Shown in pieces: positions 41,403 to 50,579 of a stretch of DNA of 58,420 nucleotides. Source of the stretch: an uncultured Alistipes sp. (GTDB lineage Bacteria; Bacteroidota; Bacteroidia; Bacteroidales; Rikenellaceae); NCBI GenBank assembly GCA_944320665.1, contig CALUII010000006.1, positions 1 to 58,420 on the forward strand. Direction: 5' to 3'. The translations under genes and the position numbers were made by a program. Within the stretch, counting starts at the first letter, position 1. Every line of letters begins with the position of its first letter. Under the pieces are notes generated by a model. That model was not told where the DNA came from. It searched no databases and saw only the letters and a program-made list of their open reading frames with translations.

Positions 41403-42284
41403 TCAGTAAAGGTAGATTTTATTCGATTTCATATTGACGAACTTGTTGATCGCCATGAAGCTGAAGATCAGCGATATGACCACGCCTCCGACCACCATCG
41501 TGCCGATAATGAGGGCTACCTTCTCGGCTTCGGCGATGGTCGTCATCTCGGGGATGGCCTCGTTGAGGCCGTAGACCGCCACGCCGAAGAGCAGCGCGGC
41601 TCCCAGGCCGGCCAGAATGCCCTGCTTGATGCTGCTCGCCAGGAAGGGGCGCATGATGAACCACTTGGTGGCGCCGACCAGCTTCATCGTGTTGATCAGG
41701 TAGCGTTTCGAGAAGATCGCCAGCCGGATCGTGTTGTTCAGCAGGATGAGCGAGATGACCAGCAGCGCGCCGCCGAAGAGCAGCAGCACCATGCGGATCT
41801 TGTTGACCGTGGCGTGGAGTCGTTCGATCATCATCGCCGGGTAGGAGACGCGGTCCACGCCGTCGAGGGCTTCGATCCGTGCGACGAAGGCGTCGAGTTC
41901 GTCGCGCTCCTCGCCGCGGGCCGTGAGTTGCAGCTCGAAGGAGTCGAGCAGCGGGTTCTCCTCGAGGATCTCCTCGAATTCGCTCTCGAACATCTTGCGG
42001 AAATCGGCGTCGTTGAGCTTCTCCTCCTTCGAACTGTAGGCGATCGAACCGACGAGCGGTTCGGCCGTGAGGCGTTTGGTGAGGTCCTCCTTCTCCTCGT
42101 CGGAGAGGCCGTTGCGCAGTTCGACCGTGATGGTGACGCTCTCCTGCAGCGTGCGGGCCATCTTCATGGCGGCGGTCATCAGGTAGCCCACCGACCCCAG
42201 CAGAAAGAGCACCAGAGCGATGCTCACCGTGGAGACGATGTATGAGTTGCGGACCTTGCGTTTGAGCCGTTTGTCGTCTTTCAT
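41403..42284 (-). CDS. ftsX: Cell division protein FtsX (ABC permease type)
   Basis: Inner-membrane protein of 293 residues with four membrane helices and a large extracytoplasmic loop between helices 1 and 2 (about 45-165). In other bacteria FtsX pairs with the ATPase FtsE to regulate cell-wall hydrolases during division. The C-terminal FtsX-like permease region (LVGATKWFIMRPFLASSIKQ) is clear. No ftsE is in this window. It is the first gene of the minus-strand run down to queA. Confidence 0.93.
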   Translation of the reverse strand: MKDDKRLKRKVRNSYIVSTVSIALVLFLLGSVGYLMTAAMKMARTLQESVTITVELRNGLSDEEKEDLTKRLTAEPLVGSIAYSSKEEKLNDADFRKMFESEFEEILEENPLLDSFELQLTARGEERDELDAFVARIEALDGVDRVSYPAMMIERLHATVNKIRMVLLLFGGALLVISLILLNNTIRLAIFSKRYLINTMKLVGATKWFIMRPFLASSIKQGILAGLGAALLFGVAVYGLNEAIPEMTTIAEAEKVALIIGTMVVGGVVISLIFSFMAINKFVNMKSNKIYLY

Positions 42285-42359
42285 AATTCTGTTATATTAT
42301 CGGAAAAACCTGTTCTCTTACTTTGGTTGTTCTCCGGCCGGGTTTCGGCGCGGGCGGGC

Positions 42360-44903
42360 TCAGGCGGCCGAAGTTCCGTTGCTTCGTTCCGCCTCCTCGG
42401 TGCGGCGCCGCCGATAGCGCACGATGCCCACGACGCAGACCGCGGCGACACCGCCCAGAATCACGAGCGACGAGACGAGCGTCACGGCTTCGATCGCGCT
42501 CCATCCCGGGGCGCGGAAACGCCACTCGACGGTGTGCCGCCCGGCCGGGAGCTGCATGGCGCGCAGCACGTAGTCGGCCCGGAAATAGGGGGCCTCGCGA
42601 CCGTCGATGAAGGCCTTCCATCCCTTGTCGTAGTAGATCTCCGAGAAGACCGCAACCGCGGGCTCGGACGTCGTGTATTCATACTTGAGGTAGTTGGGGC
42701 GATACTCCGTGAGGGCGATCTGCCGTGCAGCGAGCGAGTCGGTGGCGGGTGCGGCCGCGATACCGCTGTCGGTCACGGAGGCTGCCACGACGGCCTCCGT
42801 GCGGGTGTCGATCCGTCCCAGCAGGTCGATCTCCTCGCGGGCCGAGGCGGCCGGGAGCAGCCGGTCGACGAACCAGGCCGCACCGTTCTGCGTGCCGCGC
42901 AGGCGGGCCGTGGGGCGGCCGTCGGCGGCCGACGGAACGATCACGTACTTCGTGTTGAGCAGGTCGAGCACCTCGTCGTTTCCTTGGGCCAGGTAGTGGT
43001 CGATGAGGTCCTGATAGCGGGCCAGTTTGGCGCCGTGGTAACCGCCCACCGAGCGGTGGAAATAGGAGGTCGTGGCGTCGTTGAAGGGGCTGACCGTGAG
43101 GTTCAGCACACGGAAGCCCAACTCCTTGTCGGCCAGAATCTCGCGATCGGCCTCCGTGGCCGTGATGCGGTTGCTGCGCGGCGAGACGTAGCGGTCGTAG
43201 GGCAGGTAGCGCAGGTCGACCGGTACGAGGTCGAGCAGCACGAGGGCCGCGGTGGCGGCGACGAGAGCTCCCCGTTTGTGGTGCCGCACGGCCAGCAGCC
43301 ACACGGCGGCCGCCGCAACCAGGATGAAGCCCAGCGAGCGCCAGGCGTCGCCCTGCATGATCGCGAGGCGTTCGGCGGCCATGGCATCGCCCAATGCGAG
43401 CCCCATCTCCTCGGGCACTCCCCGGTCGATGTACTCCTGCAGGCCGGCCTGGCTGAACATGTAGTGGAACTGTTCGGTCATCATGGCGGCCGAATCGTCG
43501 CGGCCTAAGTCGAAGAGGGCGCCGCCCGCTACGGCAAAGAGCAGGCACAATCCTCCGGTGAGGCTCACGGCCCAGATCAGTGCGCGCCGCACCTTGCGCG
43601 GGGCGAGCTGGCCCTTCCAGAGTTGCCAGAGGGCGCCCGCGGCCAGCAGCGGCACGCTCCACTGCACGACGACGAGCGTCATCGAGACGGTGCGGAACTT
43701 GTCGTATCCGGGCAGCAGGCGGAACATCAGTTCGGTGAAGCCCATGAAGTGTCGGCCCCAGGCCGCCAGCAGCATGATGAGCGAGATGACGATGATCCAC
43801 CAGCGATTGCGTCCGTTAAGCAGCAGGCAGCCCAGCACGGCGAGGAAGACCAGCGTGGCTCCCAGATAGGTCGGGCCGGCCGTGTAGGGTTGGTCGCCCC
43901 AGTAGGTCGGCAGCTGGCTGGCGATGTCGCCGGCCAGTCCGTAGTCGTTGAGGGCGGCCGCTACGGGTCCGTCGGTCGAGAATCCGCGTCCCGAGTCGCC
44001 GCCCATGAGGTCCGGAATCAGCAGATTGAAACTCTCGGTGCGGCCGTAGCTCCAGGCCGTGGCGTAGTCGAGGTCGAGGCCCGTTTGTCCGGCCGTGGCG
44101 TTCGTTCCGGATGAGGCGAGCTCCGATCCGCCGCGGATGGTGTCGGGGGTGTGTTGGGCCGTATACCACAGCGGTGCGAAGTTCGACCCTACGGCCAGCA
44201 GCCCGGCGGCAGCCAGCAGGGCCGTGCGCACGGCGAAGCGGCGCAGGGTGTGTTTGCGTACGGCGGCGACCAGTTCGCTGATCCAGAAGGCAACCATCGC
44301 CATCAGGAAGTAGTAGGTGATCTGCGGGTGGTTGGCGCCGATTTCGAGCGAGGTGAAGAGGGCCGTGAGGGCCGCACCGACCCACATGTTGCGTCGCAGC
44401 GTGAGCCACGCGCCGCCCATCATCAGCGGGGCGTAGACCGCGGCCCACATCTTGGTGATGTGCCCCGCGCCGATGATCAGGAAGAAGTAGGTCGACAGGC
44501 CGTATCCCAGGGCGCCGACGAGCGCCACCCACGGGCCGACGCCCATCATGAGGAGCATGAGCCACATCGCCGTGCAGGCGAAGAAGAGGAAGGCCGCCGG
44601 CGTGTCGAGCAGCCCGACGACCGGTGTGGCCGCCTGTTTGACCACCTGGGCCGGGTAGGCCACGTTGATCAGGTAGGCGGGCATGCCGCCGAACATGCGG
44701 CCCGTCCACTGCGGATCCTCGCCCGTCTGGGTGCGGTTTTCGCGGATGTCCTGCGTCATGCCGTCGTACTGAAGGACATCGTGTTGGGGAAGTTGTTCGC
44801 CGCCGAACTGCGGCGCGAAGCAGAGGGCGCTCACCGCCAGGAAGATCAGCAGCACGGCCGCTGTGATTCCTGTGCGCGCGAGGAACGTCTTCGAAATATT
44901 CAT
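42360..44903 (-). CDS. YfhO-family large membrane protein
   Basis: The protein has 847 residues and at least a dozen hydrophobic segments. The first lies near 13-30, and a long loop contains the conserved QHDVLQYDGMTQDI. A soluble C-terminal region (about 600-800, FRVLNLTVSPFNDATTSYFH, then SEIYYDKGWKAFIDG) precedes a last helix near 810-830. YfhO proteins are GT-C-like; in Bacillus YfhO is reported to help glycosylate lipoteichoic acid. Substrate here unknown. Transcribed alone, divergent from the polyprenyl synthase. Confidence 0.85.
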   Translation of the reverse strand: MNISKTFLARTGITAAVLLIFLAVSALCFAPQFGGEQLPQHDVLQYDGMTQDIRENRTQTGEDPQWTGRMFGGMPAYLINVAYPAQVVKQAATPVVGLLDTPAAFLFFACTAMWLMLLMMGVGPWVALVGALGYGLSTYFFLIIGAGHITKMWAAVYAPLMMGGAWLTLRRNMWVGAALTALFTSLEIGANHPQITYYFLMAMVAFWISELVAAVRKHTLRRFAVRTALLAAAGLLAVGSNFAPLWYTAQHTPDTIRGGSELASSGTNATAGQTGLDLDYATAWSYGRTESFNLLIPDLMGGDSGRGFSTDGPVAAALNDYGLAGDIASQLPTYWGDQPYTAGPTYLGATLVFLAVLGCLLLNGRNRWWIIVISLIMLLAAWGRHFMGFTELMFRLLPGYDKFRTVSMTLVVVQWSVPLLAAGALWQLWKGQLAPRKVRRALIWAVSLTGGLCLLFAVAGGALFDLGRDDSAAMMTEQFHYMFSQAGLQEYIDRGVPEEMGLALGDAMAAERLAIMQGDAWRSLGFILVAAAAVWLLAVRHHKRGALVAATAALVLLDLVPVDLRYLPYDRYVSPRSNRITATEADREILADKELGFRVLNLTVSPFNDATTSYFHRSVGGYHGAKLARYQDLIDHYLAQGNDEVLDLLNTKYVIVPSAADGRPTARLRGTQNGAAWFVDRLLPAASAREEIDLLGRIDTRTEAVVAASVTDSGIAAAPATDSLAARQIALTEYRPNYLKYEYTTSEPAVAVFSEIYYDKGWKAFIDGREAPYFRADYVLRAMQLPAGRHTVEWRFRAPGWSAIEAVTLVSSLVILGGVAAVCVVGIVRYRRRRTEEAERSNGTSAA

Positions 44904-44940
44904 CGTTTTTACGGTCTGTTTTCGGTCCTTGATCGGAGGA

Positions 44941-44948
44941 CAAAGGTA
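44941..44948 (-). promoter_or_regulatory. -7 box of the YfhO-like gene
   Basis: Minus strand TACCTTTG, 37 bases before the start codon, back to back with the promoter of the polyprenyl synthase gene. Confidence 0.5.
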
Positions 44949-44991
44949 CGAAAAAATCGTTAGCTTACGGGGCGGGTATGCGAAAAATAAC

Positions 44992-44999
44992 TATCTTTG
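44992..44999 (+). promoter_or_regulatory. -7 box of the polyprenyl synthase gene
   Basis: TATCTTTG matches the -7 consensus, 25 bases before the ATG at 45025. Confidence 0.55.
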
Positions 45000-45024
45000 C
45001 GAGGTTAATACGACGAATTTTTCT

Positions 45025-46011
45025 ATGATCACACTCGAGTCCATTCGCAAACCTGTGGAGCAGGATCTGCAGGCGTTCGACGAATTCGTTGCACGCAATA
45101 TCAAGGCCGAGGGGGCATTGCTTTCCGACATGTTGCAGTATGCGCTTTCGTCGCGCGGCAAGGGCATCCGCCCCACCGTCGTGATGCTGGCCGCCGCACT
45201 CAACGCCCCGGGCGGCACGTCGGGCGGCCAGCGCTCCTGCCTGGCGGCCATGCTGGTGGAGATGATCCACGTGGCGTCGCTCATCCACGACGACGTGATC
45301 GACGAGTCCGACACGCGGCGCGGCAAACCTTCGGTTAACGCCCGCTGGCAGTCGCACCGCGCGGTGCTGCTCGGCGACTACATCCTGGCGAAGAACCTGG
45401 CCGTCGGCATGTCGAGCGGACAGTTCGATCTGGTGACCCACGTCTGCAACGCCATGGCGACGCTGTGCGAAGGCGAGGCGTTGCAGAGCGACTGCATGAG
45501 CAAGCATACGATGACACGCCGCGACTATCTGGACATCATCTACAAGAAGACGGCCTGCCTGATTGCCGTCAGTGCCTCGGCCGGGGCGCTTTCGGTCGGA
45601 GCGCCGCGCGAGAAGGTGTCGCTCATGCACCGCTTCGGTGAGGCGGTCGGCATGGCCTTCCAGATCCAGGACGACATTCTGGACTATACGCGCACCGCCC
45701 ATACGGGCAAACCGACCAACAACGACCTGCGCGAAGGCAAGATCACCCTTCCGCTGCTCGTGGTGCTCGAGCGCGTCGACGACCGGCGCCGCAAGGAGCT
45801 GCTCGACCTGCTTGCCCGCTGTGCCGGGGACGAAGCGGCGGTCGAGACGTTGCAGCAGGTGGTCGAACGCGAAGGCGGACTCTCCTTTGCGGCCGAGGTG
45901 ATGCAGGACTACCTGAAGCGCGCCGTGCACATGCTCTCCGAGTTCGAACCCTCGGAGGCCCGCACGGCACTGGTCAACCTGTGCGCCTATATTGCCGAGC
46001 GCGACCGATAG
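45025..46011 (+). CDS. Polyprenyl diphosphate synthase (IspB/IspA superfamily)
   Basis: Cytoplasmic all-trans prenyltransferase of 328 residues that condenses isopentenyl diphosphate with an allylic primer. First aspartate motif: LIHDDVIDESDTRRG (D89, D90, D93). Second: FQIQDDILDY. Length and composition suit a long-chain (octaprenyl/solanesyl type) enzyme, which would supply the menaquinone side chain that MenA, encoded further right, attaches. Chain length is not certain. An upstream open frame exists, but the ATG at 45025 follows the promoter. Confidence 0.92.
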   Translation: MITLESIRKPVEQDLQAFDEFVARNIKAEGALLSDMLQYALSSRGKGIRPTVVMLAAALNAPGGTSGGQRSCLAAMLVEMIHVASLIHDDVIDESDTRRGKPSVNARWQSHRAVLLGDYILAKNLAVGMSSGQFDLVTHVCNAMATLCEGEALQSDCMSKHTMTRRDYLDIIYKKTACLIAVSASAGALSVGAPREKVSLMHRFGEAVGMAFQIQDDILDYTRTAHTGKPTNNDLREGKITLPLLVVLERVDDRRRKELLDLLARCAGDEAAVETLQQVVEREGGLSFAAEVMQDYLKRAVHMLSEFEPSEARTALVNLCAYIAERDR

Positions 46012-46110
46012 CCTCCCGAGGGGGGGGCGGCGGCCCGGCGGACGCCGACAAACCGCGAAGATGCAAAACGCCATATCATCCATTTTTTAATTTTTTAGAT
46101 CGTACAGCGT

Positions 46111-47460
46111 ATGGATCAACAAAAGAAAAACTATCTGCTGCCTATCGTCGCAATGTGCTTTCTCTTTGCGATGATCTCGTTCGTCACGAACCTCGCGGCG
46201 CCCTTCGGCACCATCTGGAAAAACGAATATGCCGGCGCCAATACCCTCGGCATGATGGGCAACATGATGAACTTCCTGGCCTACCTCTTCATGGGTATCC
46301 CGGCCGGAAATCTGCTTGTCCGCATCGGCTACAAGAAGACCGCCCTTATCGCCATGGGAATCGGTATCGTCGGTCTCTTCCTGCAGTACCTCTCGAGCGT
46401 CACGGGCGCCGAGACGGTCGTCTTCTCCTTCGGCGGTTATGCCATCCGTTTCAACTTCCTGATCTATCTGCTGGGCGCTTTCGTCTGCGGCTTCTGCGTC
46501 TGCATGCTCAACACGGTGGTCAACCCGATGCTCAACCTGCTGGGCGGCGGCGGCAACCGCGGCAACCAGCTGATTCAGATCGGCAGCTCGTTCAACTCGC
46601 TGGCCGGTACGCTGACCCCCTTCTTCGTCGGAGCGCTGATCGGTACGGTGACGCCGCGTACGGCCATGTCGGACGTTACGCCGCTGCTCTTCATCGCCAT
46701 GGCGGTCTTCGTCTTCGCCTTCATCGTCATCTCGCTCGTCTCGATCCCCGAGCCGCACCTGCGCAAGGGAACCGACAAACACGTGCAGCGTGAGAAGTCG
46801 GCCTACAGCCCCTGGAGCTTCCGCCACACGGTGCTGGGCGTCGTGGGCATCTTCGTCTACGTGGGCATCGAGGTTGGCATCCCCGGAACGCTCAACTTCT
46901 ATCTGGCCGACTCGTCGTCGCGCGGTGCCGGTCTGCTGGTCGACGGTGCGGCCATCGGCGGCGCCATCGCCGCAATGTACTGGCTGCTGATGCTCGTGGG
47001 CCGATCGTTCAGCAGCATCATCAGCGGCCGCGTGTCGAGCCGCACGCAGCTCATCTGTGCCGCTTCGGTGGCCATCGTGCTGGTGCTGCTCGCCATCTTC
47101 GTGCCCAAGACGGTGACGGTCTCGATGCCCGGATACAGTGTCGATGCCGGTGTGCAGATGGCTCAGGTGCCGCTGAGCGCCCTGTTGCTGGTTCTGTGCG
47201 GTCTCTGCACCTCGGTGATGTGGGGCGTGATCTTCAACCTGGCGGTCGAAGGGCTCGGCAAGTACACGGCCCAGGCCTCGGGCATCTTCATGATGATGGT
47301 CGTAGGTGGCGGCGTGCTGCCGCTCGTGCAGCAGTTCATCTCGGACAGCGTAGGCTACATGGCCAGCTATTGGGTCATCGTCGCCGGTTTGCTCTATCTG
47401 CTCTACTACGCCGTGAGCGGTTCGAAGAACGTCAACAAGGATATTCCGGTCGAGGAGTAG
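46111..47460 (+). CDS. MFS sugar transporter, FucP/GluP-like
   Basis: Inner-membrane major-facilitator protein of 449 residues with about twelve hydrophobic segments. The order of conserved parts is an N-terminal FAMISFVTNLAAPFG, the loop LVRIGYKKTALIAMGIGIVG, and NTVVNPMLNLLGGGGNRGNQ, which is typical of the FucP/GluP group of proton-coupled sugar permeases. No sugar catabolic gene is next to it, so the substrate is unknown. It ends at a strong hairpin terminator. Confidence 0.88.
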   Translation: MDQQKKNYLLPIVAMCFLFAMISFVTNLAAPFGTIWKNEYAGANTLGMMGNMMNFLAYLFMGIPAGNLLVRIGYKKTALIAMGIGIVGLFLQYLSSVTGAETVVFSFGGYAIRFNFLIYLLGAFVCGFCVCMLNTVVNPMLNLLGGGGNRGNQLIQIGSSFNSLAGTLTPFFVGALIGTVTPRTAMSDVTPLLFIAMAVFVFAFIVISLVSIPEPHLRKGTDKHVQREKSAYSPWSFRHTVLGVVGIFVYVGIEVGIPGTLNFYLADSSSRGAGLLVDGAAIGGAIAAMYWLLMLVGRSFSSIISGRVSSRTQLICAASVAIVLVLLAIFVPKTVTVSMPGYSVDAGVQMAQVPLSALLLVLCGLCTSVMWGVIFNLAVEGLGKYTAQASGIFMMMVVGGGVLPLVQQFISDSVGYMASYWVIVAGLLYLLYYAVSGSKNVNKDIPVEE

Positions 47461-47486
47461 GGCCGGTTGATACGAACGCCTGATGC

Positions 47487-47524
47487 AAACGGGGGAGATT
47501 CTTCAACAGAATCTCCCCCGTTTT
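47487..47524. terminator. Bidirectional terminator between MFS and rsh genes
   Basis: A perfect 16-bp stem (47487-47502 with 47508-47523) closes a TCAAC loop. It is followed by GTTTTGCGTTTTG on the plus strand and TTTGCAT on the minus strand, and separates convergent genes. Confidence 0.88.
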
Positions 47525-47588
47525 GCGTTTTGATGCGTCTCCGTCGTGCTGCGGCGCCCGGAGGGGCGCCCCATCGAACGGCGCAAGG

Positions 47589-49811
47589 TCAATTGCCCAG
47601 ACGGTAGGCGCGTTGTACCCCCTTGATGCGCAGCAGGGCGTGGAGCAGGCGGTCGAGCATGCCCGTATCGGGGACCTCGAGCGTGATGGTGCCGGTGGCG
47701 GTGCCGCCGCGGCTCTCGAAGTTGATCGACCGGATGTTGAGCTGCAGGTCGCGGCTGATCACCTCGGTGACGTGGTTGCCGATGCCCGGAAGGTCGGCCG
47801 CCACGATCCGGATCGTGGCCCGGAAGGCCCCCTCGGCCTCCGAACGCCAGCGCGCCTCGATCACGCGGTAGGGATAGTTCTCGCGCATGCGGCGGGCATT
47901 GGGGCAATCCACACGGTGGATCGTGATGCCCGAGTTGACCGTGATGAAGCCGAAGACCTCGTCGCCGCGGATGGGGTTGCAGCAGCGCGCCATCTTGTAG
48001 TCGAGGTGGTTGATGCGGTCGTCGATCACCAGGGCATCGCCGCCGGAGGTGCGGTGTGCGGCGGAATCGCTCCCGTCGGCTGCTTCGCGGGCCGCATTCT
48101 TGCGGCGTTCGGCCTCGGCCGCTGCCGTGCGGCGCTCCTCGTCGGCTGCACCCGAGAGTTCGCGCGTCAGGATCTCCTTGATCGTGCCGAAGTCGAGCTT
48201 TTGGGTGGCGACCAGGCCGTAGACTTCGGTGCCGGTCTTCAGGCGGTAGTGCCGGCCGAGCAGCGCCACGGCCTCGTCGATCGTGCAGGGCAGTTTCCAG
48301 TTGCGCAGTTTGCGTTCGAGCTCTTCGCGGCCCATGCGGGCGTGTTTGGCCTGCTCCTCGCGCAGGTAGGTCTTGATGCGGTTGCGCGCCTTGGAGGTGA
48401 CGACGATATTCAGCCAGTCGGCCTTGGGCGTCTGGTTCTTCTGGGTGAGGATCTCGACGATGTCGCCGTTGTGCAGCACCTCGCGGATCGAGACGGCCCG
48501 CTGGTTGACGCGTCCTCCCGAGCAGGTGGCCCCCAGCGCCGAGTGGATGTCGAAGGCGAAGTCGAGCAGCGTTGCCCCTTCGGGCAGTTTGCGCAGGTCG
48601 CCGTTGGGCGTGAAGACGAAGATCTCGCCCGAGGCCGGCTTGGCATCGAAACGCCGCGCCAGGGCGTGGGGCGTCTCCTCGATCAGTTCGCGCAGCTGCG
48701 CGAGCCACTCTTCGCTCGTGCGTCCGCCCTGATTGACCCCCTTGTAGCGCCAGTGGGCCGCAATGCCGCGTTCGGCCACGGCATCCATGCGTTCGGTGCG
48801 GATCTGCACCTCGACCCAGCGTCCCTCGGCCGAGACGGTCGTATGGAGCGATTCGTAGCCGTTGGATTTGGGGATCGAGATCCAGTCGCGCATGCGCGTG
48901 GGGTTGGGCGTGTAGAAGTCCGTCACCACGGAGTAGACCGTCCAGCACTGCTGTTTTTCGAGTTCCGGCGCGCAGTCGAGGATGATGCGCAGGGCGAAGA
49001 TGTCGTAGACCCCTTCGAACGGCACGTGCTGTTTGCGCATCTTGCTCCAGATCGAGAAGATCGACTTCGTGCGGCTCTTCACGTGGTAGTGGAGCCCCAT
49101 GCGGTCGAGCCGTTCGGTGATCGGCTGCAGGAACCGGGCGATGAAGGCGCGGCGCTCCTCCTCGGTCTCGGCCAGTTTGGCCACGATGTGTGCGTAGTCA
49201 TTGGGTTCGAGGTAGCGCAGGGCCAGATCCTCGAGTTCGCTCTTGAGGTTGTAGAGGCCCAGTTTGTGGGCGATCTGGGCATAGAGGTTGAGGCTCTCCC
49301 AACTCTTCTTGCGGCGTTTTTCGCGTGGGAAGATTTCGAGTGAGCGCATCACCTCGAGCCGGTCGGCCAGCTTGATGAGGATGACGCGCGGGTCCTTCGA
49401 ATAGGAGACGATCAGGTCGCGGAAGTTCTGGGCCTGGGCCTTGTCGACCTTGAGCCGGGTCTCCGAGATGTTGCACAGGCCGGTGGTGATGCCGACGACC
49501 TCCTCGCCGAATCGCGAGCCGATCTCGGTGGTGAGGGCGAGGAATTCCGGATCGGGCAGCCGCTTGTGGGCGAGGCGCACGACGTCGTGCAGCAGGGCTG
49601 CGGCGGCCGAGTTGCGGCCCAGTCCCACCTCGTCGACCACGATGCGGGCCACGGCGGCACCGTGGTCGAGCATCGGGGTGCCGTCATAACGGGTTTCGTC
49701 GGCCAGATGTTCGGCCGCATATTCGATGGCCTGGTCGAGCAGGGCGCAGCTCGTCGGGGAGAACTGTGCCGCGAAGCGCTCGCGCAGGGTGTCATAACGT
49801 GTAAGGTCCAT
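47589..49811 (-). CDS. RelA/SpoT homologue (ppGpp synthetase; hydrolase site degenerate)
   Basis: Long RSH protein of 740 residues. HD hydrolase-like domain about 25-200; synthetase about 245-355 (KSIFSIWSKMRK, PKSNGYESLHTTV, VEVQIRTE with E334, RMRD at 306-309); TGS about 395-465; a Cys-rich CCNP segment; ACT about 665-740. The synthetase residues look intact. In the HD domain H50, H75, D76 and D150 remain, but the catalytic Glu-Asp after HDVV is replaced by Arg79-Leu80, and the Asn of the usual DRLHN is Val154. It is therefore probably a synthetase only, with hydrolysis done by another RSH protein. Starts from a -7 box at 49850-49857. Confidence 0.92.
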   Translation of the reverse strand: MDLTRYDTLRERFAAQFSPTSCALLDQAIEYAAEHLADETRYDGTPMLDHGAAVARIVVDEVGLGRNSAAAALLHDVVRLAHKRLPDPEFLALTTEIGSRFGEEVVGITTGLCNISETRLKVDKAQAQNFRDLIVSYSKDPRVILIKLADRLEVMRSLEIFPREKRRKKSWESLNLYAQIAHKLGLYNLKSELEDLALRYLEPNDYAHIVAKLAETEEERRAFIARFLQPITERLDRMGLHYHVKSRTKSIFSIWSKMRKQHVPFEGVYDIFALRIILDCAPELEKQQCWTVYSVVTDFYTPNPTRMRDWISIPKSNGYESLHTTVSAEGRWVEVQIRTERMDAVAERGIAAHWRYKGVNQGGRTSEEWLAQLRELIEETPHALARRFDAKPASGEIFVFTPNGDLRKLPEGATLLDFAFDIHSALGATCSGGRVNQRAVSIREVLHNGDIVEILTQKNQTPKADWLNIVVTSKARNRIKTYLREEQAKHARMGREELERKLRNWKLPCTIDEAVALLGRHYRLKTGTEVYGLVATQKLDFGTIKEILTRELSGAADEERRTAAAEAERRKNAAREAADGSDSAAHRTSGGDALVIDDRINHLDYKMARCCNPIRGDEVFGFITVNSGITIHRVDCPNARRMRENYPYRVIEARWRSEAEGAFRATIRIVAADLPGIGNHVTEVISRDLQLNIRSINFESRGGTATGTITLEVPDTGMLDRLLHALLRIKGVQRAYRLGN

Positions 49812-49849
49812 TGCTTTGTTTGTTTTGCCGGGCCCGGGGCCCGCGTAGA

Positions 49850-49857
49850 CAAAGATA
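49850..49857 (-). promoter_or_regulatory. -7 box of the rsh gene
   Basis: Minus strand TATCTTTG, 38 bases before the start codon, in a compact divergent promoter region with the box at 49870. Confidence 0.5.
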
Positions 49858-49869
49858 CGGAAAATTCAT

Positions 49870-49877
49870 TACTTTTG
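49870..49877 (+). promoter_or_regulatory. -7 box of the hemolysin-III-type gene
   Basis: TACTTTTG matches TAnnTTTG, 32 bases before the ATG at 49910. Confidence 0.5.
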
Positions 49878-49909
49878 GGGCCGTTGAACCCACTCTTTTC
49901 CGCTTCATC

Positions 49910-50566
49910 ATGAAACACGAAAAACCCATCTACCAGTCCACGCGCGGCGAGGAGGTGGCCAATACGGTCACCCATGCCCTCATGGCGTTGCTCATGCTCG
50001 CGGCGCTGCCCTACGTTGCCGTGCGGGCCTATCTGCATGCGGCCGACCCGGTGCGGGGCGCCGTGGCCGTGAGCCTCTTCGTGGGGTCGCTCTTTCTGAT
50101 GTTCCTCGCCTCGACACTCTACCATGCCATGGCCCCCGGATCGCGCCACAAGGAGGTTTTCCACGTGTTGGACCACATCGGCATCTTCGTGGCCATTGCC
50201 GGTTCCTATACCCCCGTGGCCCTCTCGGTGATCGGCGGATGGCAGGGAACGCTGATCTTCGTGCTGCAGTGGACGATGGTCCTCTGCGGCATCTTCTACA
50301 AGTCGCTCTCGCGGCGATTGATACCGGCACTCAGCCTGACGATCTATCTCGTTATGGGGTGGACGCTGCTCTTCTTCCTGCCGCTCTTCGTGCGGCGGGC
50401 GTCGCTGCCGCTGATCGTGCTGATCGCCGCCGGGGGTCTCTGCTACACCGTCGGGGCGTGGATCTATGCCCGCAAGGGATTCCGCTACCACCACATGGTC
50501 TGGCACCTGCTGATCAACCTCGGCGCAGCGTGCCACTTCGTGGGGATTGTCTTCTTCCTCTATTGA
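49910..50566 (+). CDS. Hemolysin III/PAQR-family membrane protein (YqfA type)
   Basis: Inner-membrane protein of 218 residues with seven hydrophobic segments. Conserved PAQR positions: ASTLYHAMAP, FHVLDHIGIFVAIAGSYTP and the C-terminal YHHMVWHLLINLGAACHF, whose His residues form a metal site. Family members are hydrolase-like; despite the name most are not toxins. The ATG at 49910 is chosen over an upstream open frame because MKHEKPIYQSTRGEEVANT is the usual N-terminus. Confidence 0.9.
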   Translation: MKHEKPIYQSTRGEEVANTVTHALMALLMLAALPYVAVRAYLHAADPVRGAVAVSLFVGSLFLMFLASTLYHAMAPGSRHKEVFHVLDHIGIFVAIAGSYTPVALSVIGGWQGTLIFVLQWTMVLCGIFYKSLSRRLIPALSLTIYLVMGWTLLFFLPLFVRRASLPLIVLIAAGGLCYTVGAWIYARKGFRYHHMVWHLLINLGAACHFVGIVFFLY

Positions 50567-50579
50567 GGAAGCGCGGGCC

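Noticed and set aside
46111-47460. Calling the transporter a fucose permease (fucP)
   Set aside because: It has the FucP/GluP fold, but no fucose or other sugar catabolic gene is nearby to fix the substrate.
49910-50566. Hemolysin III as a toxin or virulence factor
   Set aside because: The name is historical. The sequence is a PAQR/YqfA-type seven-helix membrane protein, common in harmless bacteria.
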